Shown here: positions 51,440 to 60,825 of the stretch, piece by piece
Position numbering within the stretch: position 1 is the stretch's first letter
How the letters are laid out: each line of letters starts with the position of its first letter
Origin: Streptomyces sp. ACA25
Lineage (GTDB): Bacteria; Actinomycetota; Actinomycetes; Streptomycetales; Streptomycetaceae
Assembly: GCF_028200735.1 (NCBI RefSeq)
Contig: NZ_JAQKPV010000013.1
Location: forward strand, 91,852-155,851
Direction: 5' to 3'
DNA: 64,000 bases
Translations under genes and position numbers: made by a program
The notes under the pieces: generated by a model
Told to the model about the DNA's origin: nothing
The model's input: only the letters and a program-made list of their open reading frames with translations
Databases searched by the model: none

Positions 51440-51515
51440 TCTGCTGACCCCCGTGATGAGCGACCTGTGACAGCGGCGGACACCGAAGCACTCCCCGTGC
51501 TCCGTCCGGTCGGCC

Positions 51516-51806
51516 TCAGATTCCGCGCAGCCACCAGTCGGCCGCGAGGACGACGACGAATCCGGCGACCAGGACGGCCATGCCGAGCCGGGTCCGCCCC
51601 CGCCGGCTCATCTCGATCACCGCGCCGGACAGCACGAAGGCCGCACCGTAGAGACCGACCGAGAGCAGCGACGACCCGTCCCCGAGCTGCATGACGAGCA
51701 CCACGGCCATGGCCGCCATCGCCACCGCGCCGATTCCCATGCGCAGCCGCCGGGCCTGCCGGGGGGTGAGTCCCGGTTTCGTCGAACCCTGTCCTGTCGA
51801 AGACAC
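51516..51806 (-). CDS. Small membrane protein of the ESX locus
   Basis: 96 residues with three hydrophobic segments (VAMAAMAVVLVMQLG, SLLSVGLYGAAFVLSGAVIE, LGMAVLVAGFVVVLAADWWL). GTG at 51806 was chosen to begin a short polar head (SSTGQGSTKPGLTPRQARRL). It lies upstream of eccC on the same strand, 76 bases away. No domain recognised. Confidence 0.75.
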   Translation of the reverse strand: MSSTGQGSTKPGLTPRQARRLRMGIGAVAMAAMAVVLVMQLGDGSSLLSVGLYGAAFVLSGAVIEMSRRGRTRLGMAVLVAGFVVVLAADWWLRGI

Positions 51807-52014
51807 GCCCGCAGCATAGTCGTTCGGCCCCTCACCGGGGCAGCCGGTACAGCCGCCCGCAGCCCCGGCAAGCCGCCTCCGCCGCGCGTCCTGCCGGGCT
51901 GCTCCGGCAGCGGGCCGCATCCGGAGCTGCCCCGGGGGCACCGGAAGACCGCCCGGCACAGCCGGTAGGGTGACGGACGCCGTCCGTGCGCAGACGCAGT
52001 CAGGGGGAGTCTTC

Positions 52015-53445
52015 GTGAGCACGACCGCAGCCACCGGATTCTGCCGCGTCACGATCGCCGCGACCGGGAAGCGGATCGACCTGGCGCTGCCGGAGGACAT
52101 CCCGCTCGCCGACCTCTGCCCGGAGATCCTGCGGCTGGCCGACCAGCCCCCGGCCGACGGCGCGCCGGTCGGCTACCACCTGGTGCGCCGCGACGGCACG
52201 GTGCTGGACGGTTCCCGGACCCTCGCCGCGCAGCGGGTCCTGGACGGTGATGTGCTGGCCCTGCGCCCGTTCGCCGACTCGCTGCCGCCCCCGGTGCACG
52301 ACGACGTGACCGAGGCCCTGGCCGAGGCCGTCATGCACGACCGACGGCTGTGGGACGACCGGTCGCTGCGCACCGCGGGACTCACCGGCGCTGCGGTCTT
52401 CGCGGCGCTGACGGCGGTGGCGCTGTGGTTCGCCGAACCTGCCCGGCACGACATGCACGGCCTGCCCGGCATCGTCGCCGGGGTGCTGGCCCTGCTGTTC
52501 GTCTCCTTCGCCGTGGTGCGGGCCCGGGTGTACGCGGACCGGGCCTGCGCGCTCGCCCTCGGGCTGGCAGCCCTGCCGCACGCGCTGGTCGCCGGCACCG
52601 GGGCACTCCCGATGGCCGCCGGGCACGGAGCCGGCCGGCTGGAACTGCTGCTCGGCTGCGTGGCGGTGCTGCTGGTCTGTGTTCCGCTGATGGCCGCGGT
52701 ACCGGACGCCGGCGGGCCGTTCACGGCCGCAGCCGCGGCCGCCGGTGTCGGGCTGGTGGTCACCTTCGGCGCGATTGTCACCGATGCCCGGCCGGTGGCC
52801 GCCGCCGCGGTCTGCGCGCCTGCCGTGCTCGGTGCGCTGGCGTTCCTGCCCGGGCTCTCCGCCCGGCTCGTCCGGCTGCCCATCGGTTACGCCGCCCCGC
52901 CGACCGGCTACGACGCGCTGGAGACGGACCCGGCGGCGGAGGCCGGCCCGGTGGATTCCGCGCGCATCGCCGGGCAGGCCCGCCGCGGACATCAGGTCCT
53001 GCTCGGCCTCGCCGGCGGCTGCGCGCTGTCGGCTGTCGTGGCGGCCGGAGTGCTCGGCTTCTCCGGTGACGGCTGGGCGCAGCTGCTGGCGCTGGCCACC
53101 GGGATCGCCCTGCTGACCCGCGCCCGGCTGTTCCGGTACGCCGTCCAGGTGGCCGCCCTGCTCACCGCGGGTGCCGTGGCGCTGGCGCTGCTGGTCCTCG
53201 GATTCGCGGTCGGGACCCCGGCCGGCTCGGGCTCCGCCGAACTGCGCACGGTGTGGCTGACCGCCGTTCTCACCCTCTTCGTCGCTGTCCTCGCGGCGGT
53301 CGCGCTGATCGTGCCGCGTTCCGGCCTGACGCCGGTCTGGGGGAGGGTGCTCGACCTCACCGAAGGAGCTGTGCTGCTGTCGCTGGTGCCGTTGGCACTG
53401 GCGGTCCTCGACGTGTACAGCGCGGCCCGGGGGCTTACCGGCTGA
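52015..53445 (+). CDS. eccD: Type VII secretion integral membrane protein EccD
   Basis: Channel-forming subunit. 476 residues. The ubiquitin-like N-terminal domain (CRVTIAATGKRIDLALPEDI, to about residue 90) is followed by eleven hydrophobic segments, the EccD layout. GTG at 52015 follows GGGGGAG by 6 bases; the in-frame GTG 45 bases upstream is less likely. Divergent from the small membrane protein and eccC, 208 bases apart. It is transcribed toward rpsO. Confidence 0.93.
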   Translation: MSTTAATGFCRVTIAATGKRIDLALPEDIPLADLCPEILRLADQPPADGAPVGYHLVRRDGTVLDGSRTLAAQRVLDGDVLALRPFADSLPPPVHDDVTEALAEAVMHDRRLWDDRSLRTAGLTGAAVFAALTAVALWFAEPARHDMHGLPGIVAGVLALLFVSFAVVRARVYADRACALALGLAALPHALVAGTGALPMAAGHGAGRLELLLGCVAVLLVCVPLMAAVPDAGGPFTAAAAAAGVGLVVTFGAIVTDARPVAAAAVCAPAVLGALAFLPGLSARLVRLPIGYAAPPTGYDALETDPAAEAGPVDSARIAGQARRGHQVLLGLAGGCALSAVVAAGVLGFSGDGWAQLLALATGIALLTRARLFRYAVQVAALLTAGAVALALLVLGFAVGTPAGSGSAELRTVWLTAVLTLFVAVLAAVALIVPRSGLTPVWGRVLDLTEGAVLLSLVPLALAVLDVYSAARGLTG

Positions 53446-53633
53446 CCGGCGGGCGGGCACCCGGGAGGAGCCGCGGCCCGGGCCCGGCGCACCCGCCCGG
53501 ATCCGGGCCGCTCCCGGCGAGCCGGGGCATACCCGGCCGGCTGATACGCTGGCCGTGCCTGCAGAGCCTTTCCATACATCCCTGTGAAGAAGACCAGGGG
53601 GGCTCCACGGCTTCACACACTCAAGGAGTACGC

Positions 53634-53924
53634 GTGTCGTCGCTCGATGCCGCAACAAAGCAGAAGATCATCACCGAGTTCGCCACCAAGGAGGGCGACA
53701 CCGGCTCCCCCGAGGTCCAGGTGGCTCTGCTCTCCCGGCGTATCTCGGACCTGACCGAGCACCTGAAGACCCACAAGCACGACCACCACTCCCGCCGTGG
53801 TCTGCTGATTCTCGTCGGCCAGCGCCGCCGACTGCTCCAGTACCTGGCCAAGAAGGACATCCAGCGCTTCCGTGCGCTGGTCGAGCGCCTCGGCATCCGC
53901 CGCGGTGCGGCCGGCGCCAGGTAG
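53634..53924 (+). CDS. rpsO: 30S ribosomal protein S15
   Basis: Binds 16S rRNA early in 30S assembly. 96 residues; the four-helix S15 fold is seen in KIITEFATKEGDTGSPEVQV, ALLSRRISDLTEHLKTHKHD and HHSRRGLLILVGQRRRLLQY. GTG at 53634 follows AAGGAG by 5 bases; the long frame upstream is not real. Followed by a large hairpin and then pnp, the classic rpsO-pnp arrangement. Confidence 0.97.
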   Translation: MSSLDAATKQKIITEFATKEGDTGSPEVQVALLSRRISDLTEHLKTHKHDHHSRRGLLILVGQRRRLLQYLAKKDIQRFRALVERLGIRRGAAGAR

Positions 53925-53935
53925 GAACCCGGACG

Positions 53936-53969
53936 AGGGAGCGGCCCACCGCTGAGTGGGTCGCTCCCT
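53936..53969 (+). terminator. rpsO-pnp intergenic hairpin
   Basis: Arms AGGGAGCGGCCCAC and GTGGGTCGCTCCCT make 14 pairs with one G-U around a 6-base loop, 11 bases after the rpsO stop. In Streptomyces the rpsO-pnp read-through transcript is processed by RNase III at an intergenic hairpin; this element fits. Confidence 0.75.
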
Positions 53970-54207
53970 TCGCCGTATCCGCCCGGTTGCCGCGCTTCGC
54001 CGGGCCCGGGGACGCATGACTTTGTAGTCTGGTCCCCACACAACGAGTCGAAAAGACCAGGCGGAGCGTCTCCGCCGCCGGTCCTCGGTAGTGGCTCCCG
54101 GGCGTTGCCCCGGGCGCTTCGATCGAAGGCCGGCCCGCAACCGGGGGCGCTCCACCGCCACCGTCCCGCCGCGCGAGGCAGGGACGCAGAAGAGGAGATT
54201 TTCCAAG

Positions 54208-56451
54208 GTGGAGAACGAGACCCACTACGCCGAGGCCGTCATCGACAACGGCGCTTTCGGCACCCGCACGATCCGCTTCGAGACCGGCCGTCTGGCCCGG
54301 CAGGCGGCCGGCTCGGCCGTCGCCTACCTGGACGACGAGACCATGGTGCTCTCGGCGACCTCCGCATCGAAGCACCCCAAGGACCAGCTCGACTTCTTCC
54401 CGCTCACGGTGGATGTCGAGGAGCGGATGTACGCGGCCGGGAAGATCCCCGGCTCGTTCTTCCGCCGCGAGGGGCGGCCCTCGGAGGACGCCATCCTCAC
54501 CTGCCGGCTGATCGACCGCCCGCTGCGCCCGTCCTTCCGCAAGGGGCTGCGCAACGAGATCCAGATCGTCGAGACGATCATGGCGCTGAACCCCGATCAC
54601 CTGTACGACGTGATCGCCATCAACGCCGCCTCCTGCTCCACCCAGCTCTCCGGGATCCCCTTCTCCGGCCCGATCGGCGGCACCCGCGTCGCACTGATCA
54701 ACGGTCAGTGGGTGGCCTTCCCGACCCACTCCGAGCTGGAGAACGCGGTCTTCGACATGGTCGTGGCCGGCCGGGTGCTGCCCGACGGTGACGTGGCGAT
54801 CATGATGGTCGAGGCCGAGGCGACCGAGCGCACCATCGAGCTGGTCAAGGGCGGGGCGGAGGCGCCGACCGAGGAGGTCGTGGCCGCCGGCCTCGAAGCG
54901 GCCAAGCCCTTCATCAAGGTCCTCTGCCGGGCGCAGTCCGACCTCGCGGCCAGGGCCGCCAAGCCGGTCGCCGAGTTCCCGGTCTTCCTCGAGCACCAGG
55001 ACGACGTCCTGGAGGCGCTCTCCAGCGCCGTTCGCGACGAGCTCGCCCAGGCGCTCACCATTGCGGGGAAGCAGCAGCGCGAGACCGAGCTGGACCGCAT
55101 CAAGGCGCTGGCCGCCGAGAAGCTCATCCCCCAGTTCGAGGGACGCGAGAAGGAGATCTCCGCCGCGTACCGCTCGCTCACCAAGCAGCTCATCCGTGAG
55201 CGCATCATCAAGGACAAGGTCCGTATCGACGGCCGCGGGGTCACCGACATCCGCACGCTGGCCGCCGAGGTCGAGGCCATCCCGCGGGTGCACGGCTCCG
55301 CCCTGTTCGAGCGCGGCGAGACCCAGATCCTGGGGGTCACCACGCTCAACATGCTCAGGCTGGAGCAGATGCTGGACACGCTGTCGCCGGTGAACCGCAA
55401 GCGGTACATGCACAACTACAACTTCCCGCCGTACTCCGTCGGCGAGACCGGCCGTGTCGGTTCTCCGAAGCGCCGCGAGATCGGCCACGGCGCGCTGGCC
55501 GAGCGGGCGATGGTCCCGGTGCTGCCGACCCGGGAGGAGTTCCCCTACGCGATCCGGCAGGTTTCGGAAGCGCTCGGCTCCAACGGTTCCACGTCCATGG
55601 GCTCCGTCTGTGCGGCCACCATGTCCTTGCTCAACGCCGGTGTGCCGCTCAAGGCGCCGGTCGCGGGCATTGCCATGGGCCTCATCTCCCAGGAGGTCGC
55701 GGGCGAGACGCACTACGTCACGCTCACCGACATCCTCGGTGCCGAGGACGCCTTCGGTGACATGGACTTCAAGGTCGCCGGCACCCGGCAGTTCGTGACC
55801 GCCCTCCAGCTCGACACCAAGCTGGACGGCATCCCGGCCTCCGTGCTGGCCGCGGCCCTCAAGCAGGCCCGCGACGCCCGCCTCCACATCCTCGACGTGA
55901 TGAACGAGGCGATCGACACCCCGGACGAGATGTCCCCCAACGCTCCGCGGATCATCACCGTCAAGATCCCGGTGGACAAGATCGGCGAGGTCATCGGCCC
56001 CAAGGGCAAGATGATCAACCAGATCCAGGAGGACACCGGCGCCGACATCACCATCGAGGACGACGGCACCATCTACATCGGTGCCGCGGACGGCCCGGCC
56101 GCCGAGGCCGCCCGCGCCACCATCAACGGCATCGCCAACCCGACGATGCCCGAGGTCGGTGAGCGGTACCTCGGCACGGTGGTGAAGACCACCACCTTCG
56201 GTGCCTTCGTCTCCCTGCTGCCGGGCAAGGACGGTCTGCTGCACATCTCGCAGATCCGCAAGCTGGCCGGCGGCAAGCGGGTGGAGAACGTCGAGGACGT
56301 CCTCGGTGTCGGCCAGAAGGTCCAGGTCGAGATCGCGGAGATCGACCAGCGGGGGAAGCTCTCCCTCATCCCCGTCCTGGAGGAGGGCGCTGAGAACGGC
56401 GACTCCGATCAGGCCGGAGCTGTTGAGCAGAAGGACGACGCGGAGCAGTGA
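54208..56451 (+). CDS. pnp: Polyribonucleotide nucleotidyltransferase (PNPase)
   Basis: 3'-to-5' phosphorolytic exonuclease; in Streptomyces it is also the main RNA 3'-tailing enzyme. 747 residues: two RNase PH domains (ETHYAEAVIDNGAFGTRTIR, and SVCAATMSLLNAGVPLKAPV in the second), a KH domain (VDKIGEVIGPKGKMINQIQE) and an S1 domain (GERYLGTVVKTTTFGAFVSL). GTG at 54208 after AGAGGAG. Its stop overlaps the next start by 4 bases. The 283-base leader contains the rpsO hairpin. Confidence 0.97.
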   Translation: MENETHYAEAVIDNGAFGTRTIRFETGRLARQAAGSAVAYLDDETMVLSATSASKHPKDQLDFFPLTVDVEERMYAAGKIPGSFFRREGRPSEDAILTCRLIDRPLRPSFRKGLRNEIQIVETIMALNPDHLYDVIAINAASCSTQLSGIPFSGPIGGTRVALINGQWVAFPTHSELENAVFDMVVAGRVLPDGDVAIMMVEAEATERTIELVKGGAEAPTEEVVAAGLEAAKPFIKVLCRAQSDLAARAAKPVAEFPVFLEHQDDVLEALSSAVRDELAQALTIAGKQQRETELDRIKALAAEKLIPQFEGREKEISAAYRSLTKQLIRERIIKDKVRIDGRGVTDIRTLAAEVEAIPRVHGSALFERGETQILGVTTLNMLRLEQMLDTLSPVNRKRYMHNYNFPPYSVGETGRVGSPKRREIGHGALAERAMVPVLPTREEFPYAIRQVSEALGSNGSTSMGSVCAATMSLLNAGVPLKAPVAGIAMGLISQEVAGETHYVTLTDILGAEDAFGDMDFKVAGTRQFVTALQLDTKLDGIPASVLAAALKQARDARLHILDVMNEAIDTPDEMSPNAPRIITVKIPVDKIGEVIGPKGKMINQIQEDTGADITIEDDGTIYIGAADGPAAEAARATINGIANPTMPEVGERYLGTVVKTTTFGAFVSLLPGKDGLLHISQIRKLAGGKRVENVEDVLGVGQKVQVEIAEIDQRGKLSLIPVLEEGAENGDSDQAGAVEQKDDAEQ

Positions 56452-57839
56452 CACGCTCGTTCCGCCAGACGGCCCGCCCCACCTCTCCGGAGGGGCGGGC
56501 CGTCCCCCGTCCACGGGCCGTGACCAAGACGCTGCTGCAGGGTGAGAACGGCGCGGGCGTCGTCCGCAAGACCGTTCTCCCCGGCGGCCTGCGGATCGTC
56601 ACCGAGACCGTGCCCACCGTGCGCTCGGTCAGCTTCGGCATCTGGACCCACGTCGGCTCCCGGGACGAGACCCCGGCGCTCAGCGGGACCACCCACTACC
56701 TGGAGCACCTGCTCTTCAAGGGCACGCGGCGGCGCAGCGCCCTCGACATCTCCACCGCCTTCGACGCCGTCGGCGGTGAGGTCAATGCCTTCACCGGCAA
56801 GGAGTACACCTGCTACCACGCACGGGTCCTCCACACGGACCTGCCGCTGGCGATCGACGTGGTCTGCGACATGCTCACCGGCTCGGTGATACCGCCGGAG
56901 GAGGTGGAGGCCGAGCGCGGCGTAATCCTGGAGGAGATCGCCATGACGGAGGACGATCCGGGCGATCTGGTGCATGACCTGTTCGCCCAGACCCTGCTCG
57001 GCGACACTCCGCTGGGCCGCCCCGTCCTGGGCACAGTGGACAGCGTGAACGCGCTGACGCGCGAACGGATCATGCGCTTCTACCGGCGGCACTACGATCC
57101 GACGCGCCTGGTGGTCGCCGCGGCGGGGCGCCTGGACCACGCCACTGTCGTCCGGCAGGTGCGTGCGGCCTTCGACAGGGCGGGGGCGCTCTCCCGGACG
57201 GAGGACCGGCCGGCCGGACCACGCGGCGGGCAGCGAAGGCTCCGGGCCGCGCGCCACGTCGAGCTGCTCGGCCGGAAAACCGAGCAGGCCCACCTCATGC
57301 TCGGCGTCCCCGGCGTGTCCCGCCGGGACGAACGGCGCTGGGCCCTGGGGGTGCTCAGCGCGGCCCTGGGCGGTGGTATGAGTTCCCGGCTGTTCCAGGA
57401 GGTGCGGGAGAAGCGCGGCCTGGCCTACTCGGTCTACTCCTACACCTCGGGTTTCGCCGACTGCGGGCTGTTCGGCATCTACGCCGGCTGCCGGCCGGGC
57501 CAGATCCATGACGTCCTGGCCCTCTGCCGCGAGCAGCTCGCACTGGTCGCCGAGCACGGCCTGAGCGACGAGGAGCTGCGTCGGGCCATCGGCCAGCTCG
57601 CCGGGTCCACCGTCCTGGGGCTGGAGGACACCGGGGCGCTGATGCACCGGCTCGGCAAGAGCGAGATCTGCTGGGGCAAGCAGCTCTCCGTGGATGAGAT
57701 GCTTGACCGGATGGCGGCCGTCACCCCCGACGAGGTGCGGCAGGTCGCCGGTCAGGTGCTGAGGCAGCCCCCGTCCCTGGCCGTCATAGGAGACGTGAAC
57801 GACCGGCAGGCCGACCGGATGGCCGCGGCCCTCGCCTGA
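56448..57839 (+). CDS. M16-family zinc peptidase
   Basis: 463 residues. Zinc-binding HXXEH is His83-Tyr-Leu-Glu86-His87 in TTHYLEHLLFKGTRR, with the third ligand Glu downstream (AERGVILEEIAM). The C-terminal half is the paired M16 domain. The N-terminal 35 residues are a Pro/Arg-rich extension with a chance of being untranslated. GTG start overlaps the pnp stop, so co-translation with PNPase. The pnp-M16-dapB order is conserved in Streptomyces. Substrate unknown; insulinase-like in-cell peptide turnover is one guess. Confidence 0.9.
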   Translation: MTRSFRQTARPTSPEGRAVPRPRAVTKTLLQGENGAGVVRKTVLPGGLRIVTETVPTVRSVSFGIWTHVGSRDETPALSGTTHYLEHLLFKGTRRRSALDISTAFDAVGGEVNAFTGKEYTCYHARVLHTDLPLAIDVVCDMLTGSVIPPEEVEAERGVILEEIAMTEDDPGDLVHDLFAQTLLGDTPLGRPVLGTVDSVNALTRERIMRFYRRHYDPTRLVVAAAGRLDHATVVRQVRAAFDRAGALSRTEDRPAGPRGGQRRLRAARHVELLGRKTEQAHLMLGVPGVSRRDERRWALGVLSAALGGGMSSRLFQEVREKRGLAYSVYSYTSGFADCGLFGIYAGCRPGQIHDVLALCREQLALVAEHGLSDEELRRAIGQLAGSTVLGLEDTGALMHRLGKSEICWGKQLSVDEMLDRMAAVTPDEVRQVAGQVLRQPPSLAVIGDVNDRQADRMAAALA

Positions 57840-57903
57840 GGGTCTCCGGGCGGCGGCCGGGCTGCCGGAGCAAGTGAAGCACGGACGAAGGACGAGAGTG
57901 GTC

Positions 57904-58659
57904 ATGAGCAAGCTGCGGGTCGCCGTCATCGGTGCGAAGGGCCGGATGGGGGCGGAAGCCGTTCGCGCGGTGGAAGCTGCCGAGGACATGGAGCTCGTCG
58001 CCGCGGTCGACCGGGACGACAAGCTGGACGCGCTCGTGGAGCACCGCGCACAGGTCGCCGTCGACCTGACGCACCCGGGGGCGGTGATGGACAACCTGGA
58101 GTTCTGCGTCCGCCACGGCATCCACGGTGTGGTCGGCACCACCGGCTGGACGGACGACCGGCTCACCGCGGTGCGGGGCTGGCTCGACGACTCCCCGGGG
58201 ACCGGAGTGCTCATTGCTCCGAACTTCGGCATCGGGGCGGTTCTCACCATGCACTTCGCCCGGCAGGCGGCGAAGTTCTTCGAGTCCGTCGAGGTGGTCG
58301 AGCTGCACCACCCCGGCAAGGCGGACGCGCCCAGCGGCACCGCGGTCCGGACCGCTCAGGTCATTGCCAGGGCCCGGGCGGAGGCCGGCTGCCCGCCCCA
58401 GCCGGACGCCACCAGCACGGCCCTGGAGGGCGCCCGCGGGGCTCTGGTGGACGGGGTGCCGGTGCACGCGGTGCGACTGCGCGGCCTGGTCGCCCACCAG
58501 GAGGTGCTCTTCGGAGACGAGGGTGAGATCTTCACACTCCGGCACGACTCGATGAACCGCAGTTCCTTCATGCCGGGCGTGCTGCTGGGAGTCCGGCGGA
58601 TCAGCGCGGCTCCCGGTCTGACGTTCGGACTGGAGCACTTCATGGACCTGGGCGGCTGA
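57904..58659 (+). CDS. dapB: 4-hydroxy-tetrahydrodipicolinate reductase
   Basis: Lysine/diaminopimelate pathway enzyme, NAD(P)H-dependent. 251 residues. Nucleotide-binding start VAVIGAKGRMGAEAVRAVEA, the catalytic stretch VVELHHPGKADAPSGTAV and the end FGLEHFMDLGG. ATG at 57904; an in-frame GTG at 57898, closer to GAAGGA, is an alternative. dapA lies about 2.3 kb downstream, with four genes of the same region in between. Confidence 0.95.
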   Translation: MSKLRVAVIGAKGRMGAEAVRAVEAAEDMELVAAVDRDDKLDALVEHRAQVAVDLTHPGAVMDNLEFCVRHGIHGVVGTTGWTDDRLTAVRGWLDDSPGTGVLIAPNFGIGAVLTMHFARQAAKFFESVEVVELHHPGKADAPSGTAVRTAQVIARARAEAGCPPQPDATSTALEGARGALVDGVPVHAVRLRGLVAHQEVLFGDEGEIFTLRHDSMNRSSFMPGVLLGVRRISAAPGLTFGLEHFMDLGG

Positions 58660-58661
58660 CG

Positions 58662-59147
58662 GTGCGCGCGCGGCTCACCTACGCTCTGCTCTCGGCTGTC
58701 CTGATCGTCTACTTCGTGCTGGTCGGCCACCGGGGAGTCCTGCTGATCCGGCACGGCACCTGGGTGACCGTGCTGTTCGGCCTGGCGGCTCTGGTGCTGC
58801 CGTTGATCGGTGCCTGGTTCCTCTGGCACAGCACGCGCTTCGCGCAGCGGGCGAACCGGCTTGCCAGGGAGCTGGACGCCGAGGGCGGCCTGCCCGTCGA
58901 TGATCTTCCGCGGACCCCGAGCGGCCGGATCGACCGTGGGGCGGCCGACGCGGCCTTCGTGCGGCGGCAGGCCGAGACCGAACAGAACCCCGGGGACTGG
59001 CGCTGCTGGTTCCGGCTGGCCATCGCCTACCACGACGCCCGGGACACCCCTCGGGCCCGCAAGGCCATGCAGCACGCCATCAACCTGCGTGCGGGCAGGG
59101 ACAGCCGGAGGGCCGCGGGTCCGAACCTGACGGGCAGCACCTACTGA
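58662..59147 (+). CDS. Membrane protein with helical C-terminal domain
   Basis: 161 residues. Two membrane segments (LLSAVLIVYFVLVGHRGVLL and VTVLFGLAALVLPLIGAWFL) precede a soluble helical part with WRCWFRLAIAYHDARDTPRA, which resembles a tetratricopeptide-like hairpin. GTG 2 bases after the dapB stop, so likely co-translated. Function unknown; its link to dapB is by position only. Confidence 0.8.
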   Translation: MRARLTYALLSAVLIVYFVLVGHRGVLLIRHGTWVTVLFGLAALVLPLIGAWFLWHSTRFAQRANRLARELDAEGGLPVDDLPRTPSGRIDRGAADAAFVRRQAETEQNPGDWRCWFRLAIAYHDARDTPRARKAMQHAINLRAGRDSRRAAGPNLTGSTY

Positions 59148-59229
59148 GGGCAACGACTGCCGTTCCCGGGGCACCGGCCCCGGCGAGGGCGACACCCCCG
59201 AGGCGGACACCCCCTGGGTGCCGGTGACG

Positions 59230-59775
59230 TCAGCGGTGCTCGGCCGCCCACGCCTCGATCACGTCCGCCGCTCGTTCGAAGGCCTCCGGACGGGTGAGGA
59301 AGTCGGAGTTGTGATCGGTGAGCAGCGGCCGCAGCGGCTCCCCCCGGCGCCGTTCGATCACCAGTGCCTGCCCCTGCACGCCACGGGGCAGGCCCAGCCA
59401 CTTCACCGGTTGCTGCACGGTGCGCACCCGGGTGATCTCCCGCCAGCGCAGCGTGCGGGTGCTGAGGAGGCCGACCCGGCGCAGCCCGCGCGGGCTCACC
59501 CAGATCCCCACCCGCAGCATGCGCAGAGCGAGGACGAGGGTCACGGCCGCGAGGACGAAGGTGGCCCTCGCGCCGGCCACCGGCCCCGCCAGGGCGATGA
59601 TCATGCCCGAAATGAGCATGTAGGCGGCGAGCAGCAGTGCCAGCGCGGCCAGACCCACGCGCCAGGGCCCCGGGCGGTAGGGGCGGCGCCAGCGGTCCGG
59701 CTCGGCATGCGGCAACGGCATGTCCGGGTCGGGGCCGTCGGAGTCGTGGTCGGCCGTCATGAAGGGCAGGGACAC
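59230..59775 (-). CDS. PH-domain (DUF2581-like) membrane protein
   Basis: 181 residues. A polar head of about 38 residues, two hydrophobic segments (VGLAALALLLAAYMLISGMI and ATFVLAAVTLVLALRMLRVG) and a bacterial PH-like domain (WVSPRGLRRVGLLSTRTLRW; ITRVRTVQQPVKWLGLPRGV). GTG at 59775 has GAGGA 8 bases before; an internal ATG 15 bases later is possible. Convergent with the dapB block and divergent from thyX. Function unknown. Confidence 0.8.
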   Translation of the reverse strand: MSLPFMTADHDSDGPDPDMPLPHAEPDRWRRPYRPGPWRVGLAALALLLAAYMLISGMIIALAGPVAGARATFVLAAVTLVLALRMLRVGIWVSPRGLRRVGLLSTRTLRWREITRVRTVQQPVKWLGLPRGVQGQALVIERRRGEPLRPLLTDHNSDFLTRPEAFERAADVIEAWAAEHR

Positions 59776-59913
59776 GGCTGATCCTCGTTCGGGTTCACGG
59801 GTGGCGCTGAAGGTGCCCGGTGAGATTACCGCGCGGGAGGGCTTCAGGGCGGCACCGGTCCGGTGTACCTCGGCCGTGCGGGCGAACGGTCACCATTTGC
59901 CCGACCCCGGGCC

Positions 59914-59940
59914 TTGCTTGTCGGTGCCGGCCCGTAAGGT
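59914..59940 (+). promoter_or_regulatory. Candidate thyX promoter
   Basis: TTGCTT (59914-59919) and TAAGGT (59935-59940), spaced 15 bases. The spacer is short for a housekeeping promoter. Transcription would start near 59947, 77 bases before thyX. Weak but the best match in the 248-base gap. Confidence 0.3.
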
Positions 59941-60023
59941 GGGCCCCGCTCCCCGCACTTCACGCGCACTCCCGCTCCACCCCCCACGCGGCTGCGCGGC
60001 TCATGCCCTGGAAGGACCCGCCG

Positions 60024-60746
60024 GTGACCGACAAGCCCAGCTTCCGCAGTGACGTGACCGTCGAGCTGGTCAAGCACAGCGCCACCGACACCGACGTGCT
60101 GTGGGCGGCACGGGTCTCCACCGCGGGGGAGCTGTCGCTGGACGAGCTCGACAAGGATCCCGCGCGCTCCAAAGGGCTGATCAACTTCCTGATGCGGGAC
60201 CGGCACGGCAGCCCGTTCGAGCACAACTCGATGACCTTCTTCGTCAGCGCCCCGATCTTCGTCTTCAGGGAGTTCCACCGGCACCGCGCCGGCTGGTCCT
60301 ACAACGAGGAGAGCGGCCGCTACCGTGAGCTGAAGCCGGTGTTCTACCTGCCGGACGCGGACCGCAAGCTGGTCCAGCAGGGCCGGCCGGGCAAGTACGA
60401 GTTCGTGGCCGGGCCGCCGGAGCAGCACGAGACGGTCACCACCACCATGGAAGCGTCCTACCGGCAGGCGTACGAGGCGTACCAGGAGATGCTCGCCGCC
60501 GGGGTGGCCCGGGAGGTCGCCCGGGCGGTCCTGCCGGTCGGTCTTTTCTCGTCGATGTACGCGACCTGCAACGCCCGGTCACTGATGCACTTCCTCGGGC
60601 TGCGCACCGAGCACGAACAGGCCAGGGTTCCTTCTTTTCCGCAGCGGGAGATCGCCATGGTCGCGGAGAAGATGGAGGCCGAATGGGCCCGTCTGATGCC
60701 GCTCACGCACGCCGCGTTCAACGCGAACGGGCGTATCGCTCCCTGA
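60024..60746 (+). CDS. thyX: Flavin-dependent thymidylate synthase
   Basis: Makes dTMP from dUMP using FAD and NADPH with methylenetetrahydrofolate. 240 residues. The signature is REFHRHRAGWSYNEESGRYR (20 residues): Arg86-His-Arg88 and Ser97, with eight residues between rather than the seven of the textbook RHRX7S form. FSSMYATCNARSLMHFLGLR is a second conserved block. GTG at 60024 follows GGAAGGA. In the same direction as dapA. Confidence 0.95.
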   Translation: MTDKPSFRSDVTVELVKHSATDTDVLWAARVSTAGELSLDELDKDPARSKGLINFLMRDRHGSPFEHNSMTFFVSAPIFVFREFHRHRAGWSYNEESGRYRELKPVFYLPDADRKLVQQGRPGKYEFVAGPPEQHETVTTTMEASYRQAYEAYQEMLAAGVAREVARAVLPVGLFSSMYATCNARSLMHFLGLRTEHEQARVPSFPQREIAMVAEKMEAEWARLMPLTHAAFNANGRIAP

Positions 60747-60784
60747 GTGCGGGGTGGCCCGAAACTTTGAGCGAGGTGTCCGTA

Positions 60785-60814
60785 TTGCCACACTTGGACT
60801 GGTTCATCTACGCT
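60785..60814 (+). promoter_or_regulatory. Candidate dapA promoter
   Basis: TTGCCA (60785-60790) and TACGCT (60809-60814), spaced 18 bases. Transcription would begin near 60821, a few bases before the hairpin at 60826, so the dapA mRNA would start with that hairpin. Confidence 0.45.
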
Positions 60815-60825
60815 GGCGAGACGGG

